Assembly: GCF_022179225.1 (NCBI RefSeq)
Contig: NZ_BPQL01000027.1
Coordinates: 1 to 58,304, forward strand
DNA from: Methylobacterium goesingense
GTDB lineage: Bacteria > Pseudomonadota > Alphaproteobacteria > Rhizobiales > Beijerinckiaceae
Direction of reading: 5' to 3'
DNA: 58,304 nt
Position numbers and translations under genes: made by a program. This document shows positions 51,982-58,304 of this stretch, one piece after another. The notes under the pieces were generated by a model. That model saw nothing but the letters and a program-made list of their open reading frames with translations, did not search any database and had not been told where the DNA came from. Every line of letters begins with the position of its first letter. The stretch's first letter is position 1.

Positions 51982-52289
51982 CGCTTCTCTCCCTTATGAG
52001 GGGCTTCTCGCCCGTCTTCTTCTGATCCGATTGTCTTGGCATGTATCATATATCAAGTGTTTGGACAGTCGAATTTTAGACGCCTATGGTACGGCCGCTC
52101 ATCGTAGACGACATCCGGACTTGCAGTGCTCATAGTTCGATGCAGTATTGATCTGAATTTTTATCAAAAGCGATCGTTTTCGGGCTGTAATTAGCCTGAT
52201 CCGATGCGGGTGCTAAAAGTTATAAATCAGCAGGGTGTTAAATTGGCGTTGAGCTCGTTTGTGCTCTGCGGCCTATGCAAGGTCGCGGT
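51982..52289. other. AT-rich intergenic region upstream of sorA
   Basis: No gene supported. Bases 52030-52250 are strikingly AT-rich for this genome and include CATGTATCATATATCAAG. They probably hold the sorA promoter and the outer end of an insertion sequence remnant that follows. Confidence 0.45.
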
Positions 52290-52570
52290 CTATGACAGCT
52301 TGGTTGACGAAGGCTCGGGGCGTCGAACCGCCCAGGGCCATGTGGGGCCGATCATCGTTCTAGTGGCGCCTCCGGTCCTCGATGCGCTCGTGGGCATCGG
52401 CAGCGACAGGAACCACGAGGCGTTCAGGCATCCGCACGCAGGCGACCGTCGAACGACGCGATGTGAGCGTTTGCCGTTCGGCTCGCCCGGGCGGGAGAAG
52501 TCGAACGCGACCCCGTTCAGGTGGGCCGGTTGACCGCGCGCATGCGCTCCGCGAACTCCGGTCCATTAGA
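52290..52570 (-). pseudogene. Degraded IS3-family transposase (OrfB C-terminus)
   Basis: On the minus strand, in three shifting frames, short blocks match the end of an IS3-type integrase: NGPEFAERMRAVN (from DNGPEF), then FDFSRPGEPNG (FSRPGKPTDN), then CLNASWFLSLPM (CLNxxWFLSLxD), then HERIEDRRRH (ARERIEDWRRHYN) and finally the equivalent of RPHSALGG as RPHMALGGSTP. Multiple frame changes and no upstream portion show a dead fragment of about 280 bases. The IS ends were not located. Confidence 0.75.
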
Positions 52571-52876
52571 ACATCAGGAAGATGGCTCGACGGCTCCGGG
52601 GCGGCGCCCCGTCCCGGGCATCGACGCGGACTTGTCCCAGGGCGACGGCGCTCCCCTTCCGCATCACCGCGCCCGGCCCGTCGCTATCCATCGGAGACAC
52701 CGTGCGTTGCGGAGCATGGTTCGCAAGCACACCCGTAATTGCGTGTCACGGTGCGACAAATAAAAAGGGGGCGCGTGTCGCGAAAATGCTCTATATGCAG
52801 AGCGTCGCGGCCGTGTTTTCGGCATTCCGCGCTTGAGAGACGGATGTGCTCCCGCCTTCTATGTGTGGAGAACACT
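52571..52876. other. Intergenic stretch between IS3 remnant and DUF6894 gene
   Basis: No gene supported. Open frames here lack family resemblance. AAATAAAAAGGGGGC near 52760 and TCTATATG near 52791 may belong to the promoter of the DUF6894 gene. Confidence 0.4.
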
Positions 52877-53116
52877 GTGCCGCGCTATTTTTTCGACATT
52901 CACGACGGCGCCGAAGTCCAACGTGACGCCCAGGGCGTCGACTGTGCCAGTGCGGCCGCCGCGACCGTCGAAGCCAAGCGCGCGCTGCCGGCCATCGCCG
53001 CCGACGAGGTCCCCCGCGACGGGGACCATCGCAATTACACCGTCGTCGTCAGGGACACGCTGGGTGCGCCCCTCTACACGGCGTCCCTGTCGTTCGTCGG
53101 AACATGGCTGAACTGA
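52877..53116 (+). CDS. DUF6894 family small protein
   Basis: 79 aa protein that starts PRYFFDIHDGAEVQRDAQGVD and ends with a beta-strand-rich VVVRDTLGAPLYTASLSF, the usual pattern of DUF6894 (PRYFFD...DG...D..G.E), which is abundant in Methylobacterium and Bradyrhizobium. The start is a GTG at 52877, seven bases after GGAG. Members occur in many copies per genome and their function is unknown. It is a single gene next to an IS remnant and a palindromic repeat. Confidence 0.8.
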   Translation: MPRYFFDIHDGAEVQRDAQGVDCASAAAATVEAKRALPAIAADEVPRDGDHRNYTVVVRDTLGAPLYTASLSFVGTWLN

Positions 53117-53176
53117 CGGTCCTCGTTTTGCCGTGCCTGTTCGCGACGAGATGGCTTCCGCTTTGTCGGAACGCGC

Positions 53177-53286
53177 CCTAAGCAGGTTCGCCTTGGCAAG
53201 ACAACGCTTCACCCTGTTTTGGCTCTTTGATAGGGCGCAGGTTTTAGTCGCAAAACCGGCGACCACTTTTGCGAAACCTGCTTAGG
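53177..53286. repeat. Rhizobial-type palindromic repeat overlapping the map stop codon
   Basis: The core palindrome 53237-53281 pairs GCAGGTTT..CGCAAAA with TTTTGCGAAACCTGC around a centre AACCGGCGACCAC. This AAACCGG...CCACTTTT core is the one found in the ubiquitous intergenic palindromes of rhizobia and methylobacteria. A second outer arm CCTAAGCAGGTTCGC (53177-53191) matches GCGAAACCTGCTTAGG (53271-53286) with one indel. The right arm covers the stop codon of map. Confidence 0.7.
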
Positions 53287-54034
53287 CCCGCGGCATGGTG
53301 AGGACCAGCGGGCCGTTGCGCGTGGCGATCACGGTGTGCTCGTACTGCACCGTGAGGGCCCTGGGCCGGCTGTAGAGGGTCCAGGGATCGTCGCCGTCCT
53401 CGGCGAAGTCGGCCCCCAGGGACAGGAACGGCTCGACGGTGAAGACCAGCCCCTCCGTCATGATCCGGCGCTCGGAGGCGTCGGGCCAGGTCGCGATGGC
53501 GGTCGGCTCCTCGTGCAGCGACAGGCCGACTCCGTGGCTGGCGAGGTTGCGCACCAGCGTGTAGCCGTTCTTGCGGGCGAAGCTGCCCACCGCCTGGCCG
53601 ATACCCGCGAGCGACCGGCCGGTGCCGACCGCGCGCAGGCCCGCCCAGAGCGCCCGGCGCCCGTCCTTGCAGAGCCGTTCGACCGCCCGCGTCACCGGCG
53701 GCACCGCGAAGGACGCGCCCGTGTCGGAGAAATAGCCGTCCTTCTCGGCGGAGACGTCGATGTTGACGAGGTCGCCCGGGCCGATCCGACGCTCGCCCGG
53801 GATGCCGTGCGCGATCTCCTCGTTGACGCTGATGCAGGTCGCGCCGGGAAAGCCGTAGGCCAGCTCCGGGGCCGGCCGGGCGCCGGCGGATTCCAGGAGG
53901 GCACGGCCGATCCCGTCGAGCTCCCGCGTGGTCATGCCGGGCTCGATGGCGCGGCCCATCGCCTCCAGCGTGTCGGCGACGATGCGCCCGATCCGCGTCA
54001 GCCCCGCCACGTCCTCTTCGCTCGACGCCGTCAT
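53282..54034 (-). CDS. map: Methionine aminopeptidase, type I
   Basis: 250 aa metallopeptidase that removes initiator Met. All five metal ligands are visible: Asp in LVNIDVSAEKDGYFSDTG (two Asp), His in LASHGVGLSLHEEP, Glu in FTVEPFLSLG and Glu in TVQYEHTVIAT. YGFPGATCISVNEEIAHGIPG is the substrate region. Many alphaproteobacteria have two map genes; this may be the second. The stop TAA at 53284-53282 overlaps a palindromic repeat. The gene starts 31 bases after cysS on the same strand. Confidence 0.93.
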   Translation of the reverse strand: MTASSEEDVAGLTRIGRIVADTLEAMGRAIEPGMTTRELDGIGRALLESAGARPAPELAYGFPGATCISVNEEIAHGIPGERRIGPGDLVNIDVSAEKDGYFSDTGASFAVPPVTRAVERLCKDGRRALWAGLRAVGTGRSLAGIGQAVGSFARKNGYTLVRNLASHGVGLSLHEEPTAIATWPDASERRIMTEGLVFTVEPFLSLGADFAEDGDDPWTLYSRPRALTVQYEHTVIATRNGPLVLTMPRA

Positions 54035-54065
54035 GGGGTCTCCTCGCTCAAGCCCGCGACGCGTC

Positions 54066-55445
54066 TCAGGACACCACGCTCCAGGTCGTGCCTGCCTTAC
54101 CGTCCTTCACGGCGATGCCCATCGCCAGGAGTTCGTCGCGGACCCGGTCGGAGGCGGCCCAGTCCTTGGCGGCGCGGGCCGCGCGGCGGGCCTCGATCAG
54201 GGCTTCCACGCGGGCGACGTCGATGCCGGCCGCCTGGATCGAGCCCTGCTCGCGGGCCGAGCGGGTCTGGCCGAGGAGGCCGAGCAGGTTCGCCCCCGCC
54301 TTCAGGGCCGCCGGATCGTCCAGCCGGTGGAGTTCGGCCAGCGCCGCGGCCGTGTTGAGGTCGTCGAGCAGCGGCTCCAGCACGGTCTCGGGGAGCGTCG
54401 GCGCGGGGGGCGTGTCGCCCACGAGCCCGTACCAGCGCTCGATCATCCGGGCGGCCTCCTCGAGGCCGCGCAGGGTCCAGTCGATAGGCTGCCGGTAATG
54501 GGTCTTGAGCATGGCGAGCCGCGCGACCTCGCCCGGCCAGTCCTTCAGCACGTCCCGAATGGTGATGAAGTTGCCGAGCGACTTCGACATCTTCTCCCCC
54601 TCCACCTGGAGGAAGCCGTTGTGCAGCCAGACATTGGCCATCACGTCGGTCCCGAAGCAGCAACGCGACTGCGCCACCTCGTTCTCGTGGTGGGGAAAGA
54701 TGAGGTCGATGCCGCCGGCATGGATGTCGAAGCGCTCACCGAGATGCTTCCAGGACATCGCCGAGCACTCGATGTGCCAGCCCGGGCGCCCCGGCTCGGC
54801 GATGCCGCAGGGCGAGGGCCAAGCGGGCTCGCCGGGCTTGGAGGGCTTCCAGAGCACGAAGTCGAGGGGCGAGCGCTTGTAGGGCGCGACCTCGACGCGG
54901 GCGCCGGCCTCCATCTCGTCCAGCGGCCGCTTCGAGAGAGCGCCGTAATCGGGCATCGAGGGGACGTCGAACAGCACGTGCCCGGCCGCCACGTAGGCGT
55001 GGCCGGCCGCCACCAGCCCGTCGATGATCGTGTGCATCTCGCCGATATGGTCGGTGGCGCGGGGCTCGACGAAGCGCGGGCGCTCGCCCGCCACGTTCAC
55101 GTCCCCGGGCATCAGCACGCCGAGCGCGCGGATGTCGGCGTGAAAGGCCTCGAGCGTTCCGTCGGTGAGTTCACGGATGGTGATCCCGCGCTCGGCCGCG
55201 CGCGCGTTGATCTTGTCGTCCACGTCGGTGACGTTGCGCGCATAGGTGACGTGGGCCTCGCCGTAGAGGTGGCGCAGCAGGCGGAACAGGAGGTCGAAGA
55301 CGATGATCGGCCGGGCGTTGCCGATATGGGCCGCGTCGTAGACCGTCGGACCGCAGGCATACATCCGCACATGGGTCGGATCGATGGGCGCGAAAGCGGC
55401 CTTCTCGCGGGTCAGTGTGTTGTAGAGCCGCAACATCGGGGCCAT
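54066..55445 (-). CDS. cysS: Cysteine-tRNA ligase
   Basis: Class I synthetase of 459 aa. [20 protein letters not shown] starts the catalytic domain, [16 protein letters not shown] holds zinc ligand Cys31 and the HIGN motif (40-43), and [11 protein letters not shown] is the KMSKS loop near residue 285. HIECSAM and [17 protein letters not shown] hold the other zinc ligands. The C-terminal DALR-type domain ends TTWSVVS. The ATG at 55445 is chosen because GAGGG lies seven bases upstream; the frame is open for 37 more codons without similarity. It precedes map on the same strand. Confidence 0.95.
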   Translation of the reverse strand: MAPMLRLYNTLTREKAAFAPIDPTHVRMYACGPTVYDAAHIGNARPIIVFDLLFRLLRHLYGEAHVTYARNVTDVDDKINARAAERGITIRELTDGTLEAFHADIRALGVLMPGDVNVAGERPRFVEPRATDHIGEMHTIIDGLVAAGHAYVAAGHVLFDVPSMPDYGALSKRPLDEMEAGARVEVAPYKRSPLDFVLWKPSKPGEPAWPSPCGIAEPGRPGWHIECSAMSWKHLGERFDIHAGGIDLIFPHHENEVAQSRCCFGTDVMANVWLHNGFLQVEGEKMSKSLGNFITIRDVLKDWPGEVARLAMLKTHYRQPIDWTLRGLEEAARMIERWYGLVGDTPPAPTLPETVLEPLLDDLNTAAALAELHRLDDPAALKAGANLLGLLGQTRSAREQGSIQAAGIDVARVEALIEARRAARAAKDWAASDRVRDELLAMGIAVKDGKAGTTWSVVS

Positions 55446-55758
55446 CAAACTTCCCTCAACCGACGCGGGCATCCGCCTGCCCGCGCGTTCCTGGATCACC
55501 GCAGCGCCTTGGTTTCGCGCGGCTTTCGCGGCGGTGCACCGAACCGTCCGCCACATCGCCGCCGCGTTCCGCCCCGCACCCTGTTGCGCGGAGGCGACGG
55601 CCCGGCGGTGGTTCCTGGGCTACTCCAAAACCATGAGCAATTCGAGAACGACGCCGGACCGGCTTTCCTCGAAAACGATCCTCGGGCGAAAGGGTTTGTT
55701 AACCCGACCCTCCGAGATTTTCGCCACCCATGCCCCCGTCATCAGCAAGGTTCTGCCC
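55446..55758. other. Divergent intergenic region upstream of cysS
   Basis: No gene supported. Open frames run through it on the plus strand but their codons before 55759 do not resemble protein families. It should hold the cysS promoter on the minus strand and that of the secreted Cys protein on the plus strand; no clear motif was recognised. Confidence 0.4.
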
Positions 55759-56112
55759 ATGCGCCGCGCGACCGCCAATTTCGGCGCTCTCCTCGCCCTC
55801 GCCCTGACCGCCCAGGTTTCCCTTGCTCCGGCCTTCGCGGCCGGCGACGGCGAGAGCCCCGCCAAGGCGCCCGCCGCGATCGAGAAGACGTTCCTCATCC
55901 CTTCGAGCGAGGGCTACGGCGTCGGCGACTGCCTCACCAACGGCGAGAGCGCCTGCGGCCAGGTGGTGGCCAACGCCTGGTGCGAGGCGCAGGGCTTCGC
56001 TTCGGCCGGCTCCTTCGGCGTCGCAGCCCAGGACGAGTATACCGGTGCGATTCCCGCGCCCCCGGTGGTCAAGCCCGCCGAGCGCCCGATCCGGATCACC
56101 TGCCAGGATTGA
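55759..56112 (+). CDS. Secreted conserved hypothetical protein with four cysteines
   Basis: 117 aa protein with a signal peptide (RRATANFGALLALALTAQVSLAPAFA). The mature domain has GYGVGDCLTNGESACGQVVANAWCEAQGFASAGSFG and ends IRITCQD; the four Cys could form two disulfides. The pattern C.....SACG..VA.AWC recurs, as I recall, in small Hyphomicrobiales exported proteins of unknown function. The ATG at 55759 follows AAGG by eight bases; an open frame extends upstream. Convergent with creA, with a hairpin between. Confidence 0.72.
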   Translation: MRRATANFGALLALALTAQVSLAPAFAAGDGESPAKAPAAIEKTFLIPSSEGYGVGDCLTNGESACGQVVANAWCEAQGFASAGSFGVAAQDEYTGAIPAPPVVKPAERPIRITCQD

Positions 56113-56122
56113 CCGGTTCCGA

Positions 56123-56139
56123 GCCGTCCGAGGGACGGC
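56123..56139. terminator. Stem-loop between convergent genes
   Basis: Perfect 7-bp stem GCCGTCC-GAG-GGACGGC (56123-56139) lies between the stops of the secreted Cys protein and creA. It has no T-run on either side and could end transcripts in both directions only weakly. Confidence 0.3.
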
Positions 56140-56156
56140 CCGGATCCCCGAGTCGA

Positions 56157-56675
56157 CTACTTCTCCATGAAGGCATCGCAGCGCGGCGGCGGCTCGGTGC
56201 CCCAGGGCATCAGGGGCACGGCCGAGGTGGAGTTCTTGGGCGAGCCCTGGATCACCTTGTCCGAATAGACCATGTAGATCAGCGTGTTACGCTTCGCGTC
56301 GCAGCCGCGCACGATCTGCATGGACTTGAAGATCAGCGAGCGGCGCTCGCTGAACACCACTTCGCCCTGCTTGAACTTGCCCTTGAACTGCACGGGGCCG
56401 ACCTGGCGGCAGGCCAGCGAGATGTCGGAAACGTCCTCGGCGAGGCCGAGGGTGCCCTTGATGCCGCCCTTCTCGGGCTGCGTGTACCAGCAGGCGACCC
56501 CCGCCACGGACGGGTCGTCAATACCGTAGACCACCAGCTTGTCGTTGGGCGTCAGCGGGCGCCAGACCGTCGACTTGTCGAAGATGCGGTCCGCGTCGTC
56601 CGCCCGCGCCGCCGGTGCGGCGAATCCCATTCCCAGAGCCAGCGCGCCGGCTGTGAGACCCCGAAGCCACATCAT
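56157..56675 (-). CDS. creA: CreA family protein
   Basis: 172 aa periplasmic protein with a signal peptide (LRGLTAGALALGMGFAAPAARA). The mature part shows the CreA pattern: LVVYGIDDPSVAGVACWYTQ, GLAEDVSDISLACRQVGPV, SLIFKSMQIVRGCDAKRNTLIYMVYSDKVIQGSPKNSTSAVPL. It is named for its place in the E. coli cre locus; its biochemical role is unknown. No other cre gene is near. It is convergent with the secreted Cys protein and divergent from the DUF2865 gene. Confidence 0.93.
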   Translation of the reverse strand: MMWLRGLTAGALALGMGFAAPAARADDADRIFDKSTVWRPLTPNDKLVVYGIDDPSVAGVACWYTQPEKGGIKGTLGLAEDVSDISLACRQVGPVQFKGKFKQGEVVFSERRSLIFKSMQIVRGCDAKRNTLIYMVYSDKVIQGSPKNSTSAVPLMPWGTEPPPRCDAFMEK

Positions 56676-56836
56676 CGTATCATTCCCCTCGCGTTTGTCC
56701 GGGGCGCATGTGGGAAGGGTGTCGCCGCCGCGCGAGGGCCGCTAATAAACTTCTGTTGACCCGCTTCGCCGCGCCGCTCACGGTTCGCCGCGCGGTGCGC
56801 CCCGTCCGTCCCGTTCCCACCCCGCGCAATCAGGCC

Positions 56837-57853
56837 ATGCCGCTGATCCCCGTTCCGATCCGCACGCTCGTCCGGGTGCTTGCCGGCTCCCTCGCAGGCC
56901 CCCTCGCCGCGCTGGCGATGCTGGGCGCCGCCGAGGCGCAGACCTCCGCCTGCCTGCGCTACCGCTCCGAGCTCGCCGGCCTCAGCGACGGCGCCAGCAC
57001 CGCGCGGGCCCTGCAGAACGAGATCGGGCGCCTCAATGCCTATTACCGTACCCTGAACTGCGAGGGCGGGCGGTTTCTGTTCTTCGATTCGCGGCCCCCG
57101 CAATGCGGCGCCGTGGAGCAGCGCATTCGCGCGCTCAACGCGGGCTACGGGGCCGAGAACGGCGAGGTCACGGCCGCGCGCCGCCGGCAGCTGACGGAGG
57201 CGATCGCCGCCGCCTGCACCGATCCGGCGAGCCGCAGCGTTATCCAGGCCGCGGACGGCGCTCCCGGCGAGCGGCGGGCGCGGGGCGGCGCGCAGGTGAT
57301 CTGCGTACGCAGCTGCGACGGCGCCTACTTCCCGATGACGAATCTGCCCGATGGCCGCGAGGGCGCCGACGAACTCTGTCAGGCTCTCTGCCCCGGCACC
57401 GAGGCCGCGGCCTATTCGATGCCCTTCGGCGACGAGGCCCTGAAGCACGCTGCCACCCTGAAGGGCAGCCGCGCCTACACGGCCCTGCCGAACGCCTTCA
57501 AGTTTCGCACGAGCTTCACCCCGAACTGCTCCTGCAAGCGCGAGGGCCAAACCTGGGCGCAGTCGCTGGTCAAGGCCGAGAGCATGCTGGTCCGGCACAA
57601 GGGCGACATCTTCGTGACGCCGATGCAGGCCGAGGCCCTGTCGCGTCCGCCCAAGGTGCGCCTCACCCTCGTGGGCCGCGCGGACAAGACCGCCGCCGGA
57701 ATCGCCGCCGACGCGGCCTCGCGCAGTGGCGCAATCGCCTCGGACGCGATCCCCGCGCCGGAGCCGGCCGCCGCCGGCCCGGAGGAACGGCAGCCCGTGC
57801 GGATCATCGCGCCGAACCTGTTCTCGACCGGGCCTCGCCAAGGGACCCCGTGA
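56837..57853 (+). CDS. DUF2865 domain-containing secreted protein
   Basis: 338 aa exported protein with a signal peptide (hydrophobic LAGSLAGPLAALAMLGAAEA). The mature part begins with ACLRYRSELAGLS and RALQNEIGRLNAYYRTLNCEGGRF, then a linker, then the DUF2865 core: VICVRSCDGAYFPMTN, ADELCQALCPGTEAAAYSMPFG, LPNAFKFRTSFTPNCSCKREGQTWA. Conserved Cys pairs suggest disulfides. DUF2865 is restricted mainly to Hyphomicrobiales; function unknown. The ATG at 56837 starts the signal peptide; the open frame begins earlier. A repeat-rich exported protein follows. Confidence 0.85.
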   Translation: MPLIPVPIRTLVRVLAGSLAGPLAALAMLGAAEAQTSACLRYRSELAGLSDGASTARALQNEIGRLNAYYRTLNCEGGRFLFFDSRPPQCGAVEQRIRALNAGYGAENGEVTAARRRQLTEAIAAACTDPASRSVIQAADGAPGERRARGGAQVICVRSCDGAYFPMTNLPDGREGADELCQALCPGTEAAAYSMPFGDEALKHAATLKGSRAYTALPNAFKFRTSFTPNCSCKREGQTWAQSLVKAESMLVRHKGDIFVTPMQAEALSRPPKVRLTLVGRADKTAAGIAADAASRSGAIASDAIPAPEPAAAGPEERQPVRIIAPNLFSTGPRQGTP

Positions 57854-57982
57854 CAAGGGACTCCAGGACGGGGGGACTCCGTGACGGCGCCCCCGGCCGC
57901 CGGACACGAAACGGCGGAAACGGGAACCATTATGCCCGCATTCTGTTCCGAAGGCCTCATCAACGACCGTGAGTGACCTTCC

Positions 57983-58304
57983 ATGCGGAGCATCCGCCTC
58001 CTCCTCCTAACCGGCACGATCCTGCCCGGCCTCGTCCTGTCCGGCCCCACATCGGCCCGCCCGGATGCAGGCGCGGGGGGTACGATCGTGCTCGCGCAGG
58101 GGGGACCGGGCGAGGGCCCGCGCGGTGGCGAAGGCCCTCGCGGCGGCGGTGAAGGCCCGCGCGGAGGTGGTGAAGGACCTCGCGGCGGCGGTGGTGGTGG
58201 CCGCGAGCGCCCCGAGCCCCGCCCGGAGCGGCCGGAGCCGCGTCAGGAGCGTCCGGAACCCCGCCAGGAACGCCCGGCTCCGCGCCAGGAACGGCCTGAG
58301 CCCC
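57983..58304 (+). CDS. Exported Gly- and Pro/Arg/Glu-repeat protein, cut by window edge
   Basis: At least 107 codons are present. The ATG at 57983 starts a signal peptide (RSIRLLLLTGTILPGLVLSG, then TSA). After about residue 35 the sequence becomes repetitive: GEGPRGGG units (four copies), then RPEPRQE units (at least five). Such basic Pro-rich repeats precede an OmpA-like or similar C-terminal domain in many Hyphomicrobiales proteins, but the C-terminus lies outside the window. No strong Shine-Dalgarno site is seen, so the start is moderately supported. Confidence 0.65.
   Translation, partial: MRSIRLLLLTGTILPGLVLSGPTSARPDAGAGGTIVLAQGGPGEGPRGGEGPRGGGEGPRGGGEGPRGGGGGGRERPEPRPERPEPRQERPEPRQERPAPRQERPEP

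Noticed and set aside
52204..52533. 109-codon plus-strand frame near the sorA promoter
   Set aside because: It is antisense to ordered blocks of an IS3-type transposase and has no motif of its own.
1..58304. CRISPR arrays, tRNA or rRNA genes
   Set aside because: No regularly spaced repeats of CRISPR type were seen, and no tRNA-like CCA-ended cloverleaf or rRNA sequence was recognised by reading.

Overview
The window is GC-rich, densely coded DNA from an alphaproteobacterium, most probably a Methylobacterium/Methylorubrum relative (order Hyphomicrobiales). This is an inference from gene families: EipB/DUF1849, DUF2865, the DUF1214/DUF1254 pair, an NDUFA9-like SDR, a DUF6894 protein, a MASE1 cyclase, and a rhizobial-type palindromic repeat. 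No rRNA, tRNA, CRISPR array or phage module was seen.

Layout. 0-2.4 kb: edge of an exported protein, a GlcD-type FAD oxidase, and a Gdx/SugE guanidinium exporter behind a probable guanidine-II (mini-ykkC) riboswitch. 2.4-7.0 kb: a five-gene operon (cytidylyltransferase, 4,6-dehydratase, C-methyltransferase, 3,5-epimerase, SDR reductase) that should make a CDP-linked C-methylated 6-deoxyhexose. 7.0-13.6 kb: receiver protein, BioA, TonB siderophore receptor plus PepSY reductase-like protein, RibF. 13.7-19.5 kb: cysteine-cluster protein, PBP1A, DUF1214/DUF1254 pair, lipoprotein, and an orphan terminator that marks a candidate small RNA. 19.7-25 kb: secreted Cys-rich protein, GshB, a small membrane gene broken by a 14-bp tandem duplication, CPA1 antiporter, OsmC, EipB. 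25-30.8 kb: tandem PilZ protein, GGDEF-EAL protein, amine oxidase, CysZ-like membrane protein.

31-35 kb is the most unusual stretch. An NDUFA9-like gene has a degraded second copy of its 3' end 1.4 kb downstream, with a LuxR regulator between. Next comes a 933-bp element with terminal inverted repeats starting TGTCG, repeated subterminal motifs and a perfect 5-bp target duplication (TAAAC). It holds a nonsense-truncated N-terminus that looks like a TniA transposase and an intact DUF523 gene as cargo. It reads as a non-autonomous Tn402/Tn5053-like mobile cassette.

35-46 kb: GltX, an Atm1-type ABC exporter, a MASE1-GGDEF cyclase of visibly lower GC, a LysM protein, LOG phosphoribohydrolase, a TAXI binding protein, and a beta-propeller/Hint fusion. 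46-50 kb: thiamine-binding protein and a ureide cluster (UraD, UraH, an exported UraH-like protein, MFS transporter). 50-53 kb: SorAB sulfite dehydrogenase, a decayed IS3-type transposase, a DUF6894 protein and a palindromic repeat. 53-58.3 kb: methionine aminopeptidase, CysS, a secreted Cys protein, CreA, DUF2865 protein and the start of a repeat-rich exported protein.

Themes: c-di-GMP signalling, envelope and iron or thiol homeostasis, nitrogen-compound detoxification and catabolism, and repeated small tandem duplications of 14-26 bp between genes or at gene starts.
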